This document shows positions 19,462 to 27,481 of a DNA stretch of 64,000 nt, piece after piece (position 1 is the stretch's first letter; each line of letters starts with the position of its first letter). A program made the position numbers and the translations under genes. Under the pieces are notes generated by a model. It was given only the letters and a program-made list of their open reading frames with translations, was not told the DNA's origin and searched no databases. The stretch is from a virus, in the IMG/VR virus record IMGVR_UViG_3300025151_000019, positions 31,640-95,639 of that record. One strand, given 5' to 3'.

Positions 19462-20495
19462 TCTCCATACCTCCAACATTTACCTACACAAAGACCTTCT
19501 TCAATCAATGTTTCACAATGAGGAGACATGTATCTTTTATCTACAATGAACGATACTTGTTCCTGCGTGGTATACTGATTGTAATCAATCCAAATGTCTT
19601 CATTAGAAGCAATCAATTTAATCTCATTACAGATAATTGCTTTTATGTCAATTAAGGAATCGCCAGATAATTGCCTCGGAGTGCATTTAAGTTCATTTTT
19701 CATGATTGCATATTCTGATAAAAACTCGTTATACCATTGAACAAGTAAAACTCTCGCACGATGATTAGGGTTTTCAACCATTATAGCATTTTTAAGACAC
19801 GGTAAAATAGGTAAATCACCAGGACTTTCAACACTATGAATTTCAACTTCCATGTTTTCCATCTTTTTAACAGACGGCCAAGACACTAAACGGTGTCCGA
19901 AAACCGTAGGCTTTTCTTTAACAGGTCCATTTTTAGATAATTTTAGGATGTTTGCTATTCCAGAAGAAATTGTTTTATCCGTAAGCGGAATACACCAACG
20001 ACCAGCACCCAGATGATATGTATTTTGAACCCTTCTTAAACGACCAGTATTAATAACAACAGTATCAAGGTAGGGACTTTTATCAATAACATCATGACAT
20101 ATGTTAAAAAATGCTTTGATTTCACGAAGCGACCTTGCTTGAATACCATAAACAAACATATGAAAACCACGACCTGAAAAGGAAACCGTGTGTTTGTATT
20201 TCTTTTCTAAAAGCCAACGGTGCAAAACGAGCATATGTTCATATAGGTCGCCCAATTCTTCTTCATTTCCATGAGCATCAAAATCAAGAAAGATTCTATC
20301 AAGAATAATTGAGTATTCAAGACCACGATTATTTGAGAAATGTTCATAATCATAAACAGAAGTAAAGACATTCATCTTACCATTATAGATTGAAATAAAA
20401 TCCTTATACTCTTTTAGATTTTTTACAACAATTCGGGAAGGTTCTCTTGCTCTATTACGCAAACTGCCTGCCCACATTTCTCTCGGAAAATACAT
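19458..20495 (-). CDS. Archaeo-eukaryotic-type DNA primase (small subunit-like)
   Basis: A 345-residue primase-polymerase of the AEP superfamily, expected to make primers for the family B polymerase. The metal-binding pair is F-L-D-F-D-A-H (D71, D73), followed by S-F-S-G-R-G-F-H (S107-H112), the nucleotide-binding motif of AEP primases. The C-terminus carries Cys residues (P-H-C-E-T-L … C-V-G-K-C) that could bind a metal, as in PriL-like or PrimPol C-terminal domains. No separate large subunit was seen. It is packed between a small unknown gene and the XPF nuclease. Confidence 0.88.
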   Translation of the reverse strand: MYFPREMWAGSLRNRAREPSRIVVKNLKEYKDFISIYNGKMNVFTSVYDYEHFSNNRGLEYSIILDRIFLDFDAHGNEEELGDLYEHMLVLHRWLLEKKYKHTVSFSGRGFHMFVYGIQARSLREIKAFFNICHDVIDKSPYLDTVVINTGRLRRVQNTYHLGAGRWCIPLTDKTISSGIANILKLSKNGPVKEKPTVFGHRLVSWPSVKKMENMEVEIHSVESPGDLPILPCLKNAIMVENPNHRARVLLVQWYNEFLSEYAIMKNELKCTPRQLSGDSLIDIKAIICNEIKLIASNEDIWIDYNQYTTQEQVSFIVDKRYMSPHCETLIEEGLCVGKCWRYGE

Positions 20496-20942
20496 TCATA
20501 CCATCCCTGCTTTTTTCTTTTCTTCTTCGGACATTAATTTAGTGTCCTGTCTAATTCTTTCTTTTAGAGTCATTACCTTAGGCTCAGTCTCCACCATATT
20601 TGTTGTATCTGTCTCCACCTGTCTTTTAACAGGTTTTTGAATTTCTTCAGTCTCTTCAAAATCTTTTTCACCACCAAAATCAACAGTTGCTGTCTTTAGA
20701 AAACTTGTTAATACAAATGAAACCATACTGTTTAGTTCCTTTCTAAGATGTGCAGACATATCATTTGCTAAATCCGATTGCTTAAGAATGTCCCATTTAG
20801 TGCTACTGTCCATATCATTAATTAAACTATCAACGATAGATACAGTTATTTCATCAGCATTAAGAATGTCATTGATAGTCCATATCCTTTGCTGAATTGC
20901 CTTTTCAATAAGACCACTTTTTAGAAATTTAGAACCAGTCAT
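20496..20942 (-). CDS. Hypothetical replication-operon protein
   Basis: A 148-residue protein with no recognised domain. The N-terminal 95 residues are predicted helical, with a short 'W-T-I-N-D-I-L-N-A-D' segment. The C-terminal 50 residues are polar and charged, probably disordered, ending in E-E-K-K-K-A-G-M-V. I start it at the ATG at 20942, which overlaps the nuclease gene by 14 bases; an earlier ATG at 21047 would lie deep inside that gene. Sitting just before the primase, it might be a primase partner, but nothing in the sequence proves it. Confidence 0.65.
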   Translation of the reverse strand: MTGSKFLKSGLIEKAIQQRIWTINDILNADEITVSIVDSLINDMDSSTKWDILKQSDLANDMSAHLRKELNSMVSFVLTSFLKTATVDFGGEKDFEETEEIQKPVKRQVETDTTNMVETEPKVMTLKERIRQDTKLMSEEEKKKAGMV

Positions 20943-21831
20943 ATTGGTCGCCCCCGTCTGCCGCTTCACAATGGTCATAATGTCCACAATGAATACACTT
21001 CTTGTAAAAGAAAGATGCCTTGAAATCGTTTTCCATATACGCTTCAATCAACTTATCAATAGACCTCAATACAGCAGTTTCGGAACGCTTACTAACCTTT
21101 TCAGCATAAACATAATTAGATGCTGGATAATACCAAGCCCAATGGGTAAATTGAATATTAGGGTCAAGACCATTTTCAATAAGCAACTCTCTATCAGCGT
21201 TATCAAAGAGCAACTTATAGAAAGCCATCTCTTTACGCATCATTGTTTTCTTACTGTCTTTCCAAGCACCAGTTTTTAATTCCATAGGAATATAACCATT
21301 GTCCTCAAAAAACAATCTATCAATAATACCCTGAAGGTGAACTGTAATTCCACTTTCGGTTGTGAACTTGGCATCCAACTTAATCTCATTTCCAATAGGT
21401 ATAAATGTATCAAGTGTATCATCCTCATTACATTCAATGAATCTCTCAGTATTATATGCTGACATAGCCGTATAAAGAACTTCGTATTCCTCGTTATCTG
21501 TTTCTGGGTAAAGACTTCTGAAATGCTTTTGTAATTCCATAGGGTCTTTGACTAATTTTTTTGCGTCGTCAATCTTAACAATCTTCCAAAATTCTTCTTG
21601 TGCGTTGTGAACAATAGTTCCTTTAATCATCGCAGGGGAAGTTTTCTGTTTAATGCTCTCAATGTAGTTATACCTATAAGACAAATTACAGAAGTTAAAA
21701 GTTCCAATAGAAGATTTAGTAATCTTCAACATCGGTCCTTCTTCATTATTTGGTTCCCATAAATATGTATATTCTCCGTTTTCTGTTCTCAATTCAATCA
21801 CCTTTTCTTTTGTTTTGTCGGGAAGAATCAT
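20929..21831 (-). CDS. Cas4/RecB-family PD-(D/E)XK nuclease with likely Fe-S cluster
   Basis: A 300-residue nuclease. The catalytic core is visible as G-I-I-D-R-L-F followed by P-M-E-L-K-T-G (D and ExK). A lone Cys near residue 48 (F-N-F-C-N-L) and a C-terminal C-I-H-C-G-H-Y-D-H-C make the split four-cysteine pattern of Cas4/AddB-type 4Fe-4S nucleases. Such enzymes process DNA ends in recombination; viral copies often act in replication-coupled recombination together with Sak4-like annealing proteins, one of which is encoded at 27482. It overlaps the HNH gene by 4 bases. Confidence 0.85.
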   Translation of the reverse strand: MILPDKTKEKVIELRTENGEYTYLWEPNNEEGPMLKITKSSIGTFNFCNLSYRYNYIESIKQKTSPAMIKGTIVHNAQEEFWKIVKIDDAKKLVKDPMELQKHFRSLYPETDNEEYEVLYTAMSAYNTERFIECNEDDTLDTFIPIGNEIKLDAKFTTESGITVHLQGIIDRLFFEDNGYIPMELKTGAWKDSKKTMMRKEMAFYKLLFDNADRELLIENGLDPNIQFTHWAWYYPASNYVYAEKVSKRSETAVLRSIDKLIEAYMENDFKASFFYKKCIHCGHYDHCEAADGGDQYDWF

Positions 21832-22310
21832 TTCCTCCCTTTCTCTTTTTTTAGTTCGTCAATGTAATGACTTGCCTCCTGTCGTGTATTGATACCTTCC
21901 ATATCTCCACCAAGTTTCTTAATGAACTTAATTTGATTTTCAGTAGGCTCTTTATCTGCGTTTTCTTTGGAGACTTTCTTTGTTGCACTTTCTAAGTTTG
22001 ACCTTAACATAGATGCAGTAGTTAAATCATGACAACGCTTACATAACTCAACTACATTAGACCTTGCACTAATTAGATGGTCTAAACCTTCTTTTTTGCA
22101 TTTGTGTTGTGAAATAATGTGGTGCCATTCGGTATAACCGTCTTTAGGTGTGCAACCACAAATAGTGCAAGAGCCTTTTTTGACCCATAGTTTTTGTTCT
22201 TCTTCTTGTAGTTCTACAAGTTTTATTTCTAATGAATCATATGTGTCTGATAGCAATTGCATCTCACTTTTGATTTCTAATATTTTCTTAATATTACTTT
22301 TACTTCTCAT
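21828..22310 (-). CDS. HNH endonuclease-like protein
   Basis: A 160-residue protein. After an N-terminal coiled coil (about residues 5-40) comes a zinc-stabilised HNH core: C-T-I-C-G at about 48-52, E-W-H-H-I-I, S-N-V-V-E-L-C-K-R-C-H-D. This covers the H-H, N and C-x2-C-H elements. The C-terminal 50 residues hold a short N-Q-I-K-F-I-K-K-L-G segment like that of small DNA-binding tails. It lies between the polymerase and the Cas4-like nuclease with overlapping ends. It could be a free-standing homing nuclease or a recombination nuclease. Confidence 0.8.
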   Translation of the reverse strand: MRSKSNIKKILEIKSEMQLLSDTYDSLEIKLVELQEEEQKLWVKKGSCTICGCTPKDGYTEWHHIISQHKCKKEGLDHLISARSNVVELCKRCHDLTTASMLRSNLESATKKVSKENADKEPTENQIKFIKKLGGDMEGINTRQEASHYIDELKKEKGRK

Positions 22311-22311
22311 T

Positions 22312-24714
22312 TTACCACCAACTATCTAATGTAGTCTGTCGGCCTTCATTGGCTATTCCCATTAAATCCCACCTTAGAGATTCATAAATCAATTTGACTT
22401 TCTTCACAATTTCAGATTCAGCAAGTCTATTCCAATTGATAGGATAGAAGTCTTCTACTTCTTCATACTTCTTAAATGCAATATACTCAACATTCCTTGT
22501 TTTATCACCAACATTGTATTTTGTTGGATATTTTTTAATACGCTTATTATCTACATTGTAGTAATAATAACTATCACCAACCTCAATCGTTCCAATTTGT
22601 TCATTATAAATTAGAACACCAGCAGAACCACCAGCGATTGATTCATATTCATCTAATGACTTTCGCAATCGGGTTCTCTTAATGACGGATTTAGGGTCAT
22701 ACTTTCCGTTCTTTACAAGTTTATACATGGCTCTTGTATATTTAGTGACTTCATTTTCATCTTTTCCAGATGCTACCATTTCAAGCACCTGTTTTTGAAC
22801 CTTTTTAGCCAACTTGGTTTCGTTAGATTTTTTCATTTCAAAGCCCATAACGAAAAATTGTTTTTCAGAAATAGTTTCGCCTTCTTTCCAACTCAGGAAT
22901 CCACAGTAGCGATTCTTTTTCTTAGATAAAAAGAAGGTTTCTGCATACTTCTCAAACTCCAAAACTACATTGTCATTGAACACTTCTTTTTGGATGTATT
23001 CATTTAACTTAATACACAATTGTTCGGCATCTGCAATATCCTTTACCTTCACAAAGATTGAATCCGTGTGTCCATAGATAACCGAATAACCCAACTCTTG
23101 AGACTTGAATGCAACACTTCTCATAGCCTCTCTCGCTGAAGCCGTAATTGCTTGAGCCATTTCCATATCTCCCCATCCATAACCGTCTTTCGCCAAAACG
23201 CCATAGAGAGCGTTCACACCACGCTTTGTAGCCATTTGTGCTGAATCCCACTTTCGGTATTCCTCATCATTCTTGGCCTCCTTTCGCTTCTTCTTGTATT
23301 CATCACGCAACTTCATTAGGGTCAAAACCGCCTTCGGCAACACGCCCAATGAATCCTTCGTAAAGGAAACACTTGGTTTATCTGGTTTGTATGCTACAAG
23401 ATTTTTAGGTGTTGGAAAGTATACTTTGTGAGCATCTTGGTTTTGAGTTTTTGTTTCCCATGAAATGTTTCGTGCGGCCATCATGCTTGGGTATAGAGAT
23501 TTAAAATCAAAGATGGCTACATTTTCATGTCTTCCATAAGTGTCTTCTTCATCTGGGTCCATAACGAAAGCCGCTTCATATTTTGTTTTATTACCTTTAA
23601 CTCCTGTCGGTGCTTTCCAATCCGAATGACGCATAAAATATGCCGCACCCATTTGTGAATTATGGAACACGCATTCAAATGGACAGATAAATAACTGCTG
23701 AAGTGCAATATCATTCTGTGTGATGTTCATCTCATTATCCATGCGAACCATCAATTCTACATCCACTCGGTTATACTCAAGGAATGTTTCACTATCTTCT
23801 AACCAAGAACGCAGAAAAAATTCATCCTCATCAAATTTAGATGTTTTAGAAACTTTACCTGCGTCTTCACCAAGCACTAACTTGGAACAGTCGTCTAATT
23901 TAAGAGATGGTAGTGTTCCTCTTTGTGCATCAAGCCAAAGTCGTTCAAAGCGAGTCATTAGACAATAGGTAATTCTACCCTTAATAGGTTGAGCCGCATT
24001 AGTGTAATTGATATTGTATAATTTAGTGTCAGACACTCCACGCACTTCACGATGAGGACTTAACTTTCGTGGGCTAATATCATTAAGATGCATTCTTTCA
24101 ATAATCTTAGGAATATCAAAACCAAGAAGATACCAACCAATAATCATATCTGGGTCTTTTTCTTGGACGAATGCAACAAACGCTTCTAACAAATCATGCT
24201 CATCCTCATAGACCAATACCCCATCATATTCTGGAAGAGGTTCTTGTGGAAAATGAGTCATAACAAAGTATTCCTTATCATAAGAATCATAGAAAGTTAA
24301 TGCGTTAATTTGACCATCATAACGACCACCGACTTGTGTTTCAATATCAAGATACCATTTACGCATATTATATTCAGGAATTTCTGTAAGCACATCATTA
24401 GCATATTTACGGGCAAGTGAAATATCACCTTCATATGTATAGTCCCAAAAATCACGGGCTTCATATAAGTCCTGTGTAGTGTTAAATGAAACCTTAATTA
24501 ACTCACGGTTATCAAGAGAATGATAATCACCAAAGTTATACTGAGGCTTAATATTCTCCATCCAACGCTTTTTAGTAGGAATAGTAGTGGGCATTTCACT
24601 ACCTTTCCTAATATAAAAATAAGGCTTAAAAGTTGTAATACTACTTGTCATTCTTTTTCCTTCTTCATCTCTCCATCTAAGTTCAACATTGCTTCTTGCA
24701 TCACTAATAATCAA
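22312..24714 (-). CDS. polB: Family B DNA polymerase with proofreading domain and PIP box
   Basis: An 800-residue replicative polymerase. Exo I is Y-L-D-I-E-T (D123, E125), exo II is W-Y-L-L-G-F-D, and exo III is Y-N-R-V-D. Polymerase motif A is D-F-K-S-L-Y-P-S near 401, motif B is K-R-G-V-N-A-L-Y-G near 498, and motif C near 549 reads Y-G-H-T-D-S instead of the usual Y-G-D-T-D-S; the essential second Asp is kept. The protein ends in Q-T-T-L-D-S-W-W, a classic PCNA-interacting peptide matching the PCNA encoded at 26601. No intein is present. The start overlaps the small zinc-protein gene by 4 bases. Confidence 0.97.
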   Translation of the reverse strand: MIISDARSNVELRWRDEEGKRMTSSITTFKPYFYIRKGSEMPTTIPTKKRWMENIKPQYNFGDYHSLDNRELIKVSFNTTQDLYEARDFWDYTYEGDISLARKYANDVLTEIPEYNMRKWYLDIETQVGGRYDGQINALTFYDSYDKEYFVMTHFPQEPLPEYDGVLVYEDEHDLLEAFVAFVQEKDPDMIIGWYLLGFDIPKIIERMHLNDISPRKLSPHREVRGVSDTKLYNINYTNAAQPIKGRITYCLMTRFERLWLDAQRGTLPSLKLDDCSKLVLGEDAGKVSKTSKFDEDEFFLRSWLEDSETFLEYNRVDVELMVRMDNEMNITQNDIALQQLFICPFECVFHNSQMGAAYFMRHSDWKAPTGVKGNKTKYEAAFVMDPDEEDTYGRHENVAIFDFKSLYPSMMAARNISWETKTQNQDAHKVYFPTPKNLVAYKPDKPSVSFTKDSLGVLPKAVLTLMKLRDEYKKKRKEAKNDEEYRKWDSAQMATKRGVNALYGVLAKDGYGWGDMEMAQAITASAREAMRSVAFKSQELGYSVIYGHTDSIFVKVKDIADAEQLCIKLNEYIQKEVFNDNVVLEFEKYAETFFLSKKKNRYCGFLSWKEGETISEKQFFVMGFEMKKSNETKLAKKVQKQVLEMVASGKDENEVTKYTRAMYKLVKNGKYDPKSVIKRTRLRKSLDEYESIAGGSAGVLIYNEQIGTIEVGDSYYYYNVDNKRIKKYPTKYNVGDKTRNVEYIAFKKYEEVEDFYPINWNRLAESEIVKKVKLIYESLRWDLMGIANEGRQTTLDSWW

Positions 24715-24899
24715 TCTATCACATCCATTTCTAATAGTCTATCATGTAGGTATTGACATTGTTCAGGTAATACATGACATTGACCACTTGCTCGGTAGCC
24801 GCTAACATAAATAGCAGGCTGTCCTTTGAATATAGGATTCATACAAAGTTTGCATCTCGCTAACCCTGTTCCTTTCTTTACACCAAATCCAATAGCCAT
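24711..24899 (-). CDS. Small zinc-knuckle protein
   Basis: A 62-residue protein with C-K-L-C and later H/C ligands, and the segment Y-V-S-G-Y-R-A-S-G-Q. I use the ATG at 24899 because a GTGATATA ribosome binding site precedes it and it begins 4 bases after the upstream stop; an upstream in-frame ATG would overlap the IMPDH gene. It is clearly related to the 70-residue protein at 36634-36846, which has the matching C-x2-C, V-G-Y-R-V-S-G-Q and final C. Probably a nucleic-acid- or protein-binding zinc ribbon; function unknown. Confidence 0.75.
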   Translation of the reverse strand: MAIGFGVKKGTGLARCKLCMNPIFKGQPAIYVSGYRASGQCHVLPEQCQYLHDRLLEMDVID

Positions 24900-24903
24900 T
24901 ATA

Positions 24904-25944
24904 TCACAATCCATGAGGTTGTGCTTCAATTTGTCCTGCTTGAGTTACTCGGCAAAATTTAGCATTGTTTCTAAATTCGTTTAGGTCAATAGCACCAACA
25001 TAACTCATTGACGACCTAACACCATCATTAATATCCTGAACAATCCTACTTACCTTACCCTTGTAAGGAGTAATCTTTGAATTACCTTCAACATTTTTAA
25101 CCTCTTCACCACGAGCAACTTTAGATTCAATAGATGCAGACCCTTGATACTTTTTGAATAGTTTCTCATTAGGCCATTTACCCGTTTTAGCAATAGAACC
25201 TGGAGTTTCTTTTGTTCCTGAAAACAAAGAACCAATCATAACTGCATCAGCACCAAGAGCCAAAGCCTTAGCAACATCACCTGTTGTTTTAATTCCACCA
25301 TCAGCAACAATAGCAACATCCAATAATTCTTCTTCAAGGAAAGAGAAAATGTCATTAAGAGCCGTTGCTTGAGGAACACCTACTCCAGCCCTAATGCGAG
25401 TTTCACACATTGAACCATTACCAATACCGACTCTAAGTGTATCAGCACCTTCTTTAATTAAGTCCATAGCACCAGCCTTAGAAACAATATTACCTACCAT
25501 GACATGAATATCAGGATATTCAGATTTAATATAACTCGTCATTTCCATAGGAAGAGAATGATGCCCGTTAGCAACATCAATACAAACACCGCCAACTTGA
25601 GTATATTTAAGCAACTTGTCCAGCCTTTCAATACCGTTATTGCCGACACCAATGGCCGCCATATAATTTTGAACACCGTTAGCATCAATTTCATCACACA
25701 TATCAACCTGTTCATCTACACTTTGGAAACGATGCAAAACACCCATTCCTCCAAGTTTAGATAATTCAACGCACATATTAACGCCACAAACCGTGTCCAT
25801 TGGAGAAGCAATAAGAGGTGTAGCAAGAGAATATTCTCCAATATTGGTGTATAATTCGCATTCAGCACGACTACCAATACCAGACCATGTAGGTATAATA
25901 CTAATGTCGTCATAAGTCAAACTCATTCTTTCTTCAATTTTCAT
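24904..25944 (-). CDS. IMP dehydrogenase / GMP reductase family enzyme
   Basis: A 346-residue TIM-barrel enzyme of purine nucleotide metabolism. Visible signatures are P-L-I-A-S-P-M-D-T-V, V-G-N-I-V, G-I-G-N-G-S-M-C-E-T-R (catalytic Cys loop), A-D-G-G-I-K-T-T-G-D and G-A-D-A-V-M-I-G-S-L. The late segment P-Y-K-G-K-V-S-R-I-V and G-V-R-S-S-M-S-Y-V-G-A matches the flap region. CBS domains are absent. I cannot decide from sequence between IMPDH (IMP to XMP) and GMP reductase (GMP to IMP). Either would adjust the guanine nucleotide pool and complements the virus-encoded ribonucleotide reductase. Confidence 0.9.
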   Translation of the reverse strand: MKIEERMSLTYDDISIIPTWSGIGSRAECELYTNIGEYSLATPLIASPMDTVCGVNMCVELSKLGGMGVLHRFQSVDEQVDMCDEIDANGVQNYMAAIGVGNNGIERLDKLLKYTQVGGVCIDVANGHHSLPMEMTSYIKSEYPDIHVMVGNIVSKAGAMDLIKEGADTLRVGIGNGSMCETRIRAGVGVPQATALNDIFSFLEEELLDVAIVADGGIKTTGDVAKALALGADAVMIGSLFSGTKETPGSIAKTGKWPNEKLFKKYQGSASIESKVARGEEVKNVEGNSKITPYKGKVSRIVQDINDGVRSSMSYVGAIDLNEFRNNAKFCRVTQAGQIEAQPHGL

Positions 25945-26192
25945 TTTTTCTCTCTCCCTAATACTTTTTCTTCATTAATTTTTAAGTCCCCAAGAACCCA
26001 TCGGAGGGCATTAATAACTCCCTCTAATCCTTTGTAGTTTCTCATGTGTTTCATAAGAAGCGGTTTTGGTTTTCTCATTTGTAGTGCCGTTAGATGTTTG
26101 TTTTGTTCTCTTTCGGCTTTACTCAATAAGTTTTCTATCTCTTCCCATGTTCTTTCATATGAAAAGTTTTCACTATCTTGGTGGTCATTCAT
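25941..26192 (-). CDS. Hypothetical small protein
   Basis: An 83-residue, mostly helical and charged protein (an E-E-I-E-N-L-L-S-K-A-E-R-E-Q coiled-coil-like start, then a basic middle), with no recognised domain. The ATG at 26192 follows a GGAGATGA site and overlaps the end of the upstream gene by 8 bases; an in-frame ATG at 26207 is less well placed. Its stop overlaps the IMPDH start by 4 bases, so the two are translationally coupled. Confidence 0.6.
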   Translation of the reverse strand: MNDHQDSENFSYERTWEEIENLLSKAEREQNKHLTALQMRKPKPLLMKHMRNYKGLEGVINALRWVLGDLKINEEKVLGREKK

Positions 26193-26397
26193 CTTCTTCA
26201 TCTCCATATATTTTGTAGGTCACATTATACATGTAATCTTTGTCGGCTGTTAGTCCTGCAAGGTTAAATTTTTGATAAACAACCACACCATAATAGCATG
26301 ATTTACAACACTTACCTTCCATTACAGGTTCGGCGTTGTATGCTTCATCAAGATGTTCTTCTTTACAGATGCAACATTTATTGCTTTGCATCCTCAT
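26185..26397 (-). CDS. Small zinc-binding protein of a common phage type
   Basis: A 70-residue protein with C-C-I-C-K-E … N-A-E-P-V-M-E-G-K-C-C-K-S-C and V-V-V-Y-Q-K. The 'NAxPVxxGxCCxxC' pattern is one I recall from many small uncharacterised phage proteins, with a C-x2-C / C-x2-C zinc site. Function unknown. I start it at 26397; other in-frame ATGs lie at 26403 and 26391. It overlaps its neighbours on both sides. Confidence 0.7.
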   Translation of the reverse strand: MRMQSNKCCICKEEHLDEAYNAEPVMEGKCCKSCYYGVVVYQKFNLAGLTADKDYMYNVTYKIYGDEEDE

Positions 26398-26596
26398 TAC
26401 CATTTTGTTCAGCCTCCATCTTACAAATTGGACATTCACTTGTAATCAAATCTTTACACCATCCACCGTTATGTATGATGCCTGCCGCTTCAATATTCAT
26501 AGCATTAGCCATATATTGAATCATGCCTGTCATTTGTAAGAGCATATCTAATGGTTCTGCTCTGCTTTCTTGTTCTTTGTTTTGTTCTTCATTCAT
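26378..26596 (-). CDS. Hypothetical small protein with Cys pair
   Basis: A 72-residue protein with a polar start, a Met-rich hydrophobic helix (M-L-L-Q-M-T-G-M-I-Q-Y-M, residues 19-30) and a C-terminal C-x9-C-x2-C cluster (W-C-K-D … C-P-I-C-K) that may bind zinc. It lies 4 bases after the PCNA stop and overlaps the next small zinc-protein gene. Function unknown. Confidence 0.6.
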   Translation of the reverse strand: MNEEQNKEQESRAEPLDMLLQMTGMIQYMANAMNIEAAGIIHNGGWCKDLITSECPICKMEAEQNGNEDAKQ

Positions 26597-26600
26597 TTTA

Positions 26601-27368
26601 TCAACCTTCTATTCTTGGTGCTCTCAGTAATTTGTAGTCGCCATTGATAACTGAGATTGGCGATTCATCATTGTATGAAATGTAAGTAATACCAGCCTTT
26701 AGGTATTTGAAAAATGGTGCAGAGAACTCAACAATAGCATCTTCACCAACAGATTCCATAGGCTCAATATCAAATTCAACAGACTCGCTACCTTTAGTAG
26801 ACGAAATTCTAAGTTCAGTATTAACAACATAAGTCATTTTGTATACTGAATTACCCACAACTTCACATTCTTTGAAAGCCTCCACTAAGTCAGCAGTAGG
26901 AACTTTAAGACGAGTAGTTAGGGAAGTTCTTGAACTAATAACAACAGGTTCTTCCATGTTGCGACTCATAGTAATATTAGATACGCTATGGATAATATTA
27001 TCGTTGTATTGGTGTCGTTCAAGAACAGGCAACTTTACAGACTTCTTTTCTGTGCTAATAATAAGTCCATTATCTTCCAATCGGAATAAACAGACTTCAT
27101 TACTAAGATACTTTAGTAAAATATCCGTATCAATTGCAAAACGCCCTTCAACAGTATTCTCATATTCTTCCAGAGAAATTTTATTCTCTACGAATGTTGC
27201 AGGGTCAGCATTCCAAATACTACATTTCATCTCTTCAGCATCAACACCCATAACAATAGATGAAGATAGAGTGGTTTGTTTGTTATTTGTTCCATAGTTC
27301 CACTTTCCTTTAAGCAACACGCTTTCAATTTTTTCTTTCATTTCTTTTCCATTTACTTTAAATTTCAT
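26601..27368 (-). CDS. pcn: PCNA sliding clamp
   Basis: A 255-residue protein, the normal PCNA length. Signatures: D-T-D-I-L-L-K-Y-L in the first domain's interface region, V-E-F-D-I-E-P-M, E-F-S-A-P-F-F-K-Y-L-K-A and a terminal Y-K-L-L-R-A-P-R-I-E, all typical of the second PCNA domain and C-terminus. It should form a trimeric ring that tethers the polymerase (whose C-terminus is a PIP box), loaded by the RFC encoded at 30148. The ATG is preceded by AAGGAGTTGATAAT. Confidence 0.9.
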   Translation of the reverse strand: MKFKVNGKEMKEKIESVLLKGKWNYGTNNKQTTLSSSIVMGVDAEEMKCSIWNADPATFVENKISLEEYENTVEGRFAIDTDILLKYLSNEVCLFRLEDNGLIISTEKKSVKLPVLERHQYNDNIIHSVSNITMSRNMEEPVVISSRTSLTTRLKVPTADLVEAFKECEVVGNSVYKMTYVVNTELRISSTKGSESVEFDIEPMESVGEDAIVEFSAPFFKYLKAGITYISYNDESPISVINGDYKLLRAPRIEG

Positions 27369-27384
27369 ATTATCAACTCCTTAA

Positions 27385-27481
27385 TGGGGAAACGGCAACG
27401 AATTGGAGGCGAATTCGTTGTCAGCAATAAAGCCGTTATTATCTGACTAACCCCAACATTAGGCTCACACCCTTAGCCTAA
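27385..27481 (-). ncRNA. Structured intergenic RNA segment between recombinase and PCNA genes
   Basis: The 113-bp gap holds three inverted repeats in a row. TTAGGCT/AGCCTAA (27459-27465 and 27475-27481) abuts the recombinase stop. AATAA/TTATT lies around 27425-27440. CAACGAATT/AATTCGTTG (27396-27404 and 27112+300, that is 27412-27420) has a 7-base loop just before the PCNA ribosome binding site. In a genome where genes normally overlap, this spacing and pairing suggest an RNA element: a processing site, a partial terminator or a leader controlling PCNA. No known riboswitch was recognised. Confidence 0.45.

Noticed and set aside
26839-27297. Plus-strand open frame of 152 residues across the PCNA gene
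   Set aside because: Antisense shadow of PCNA; no start signal and no sensible fold.
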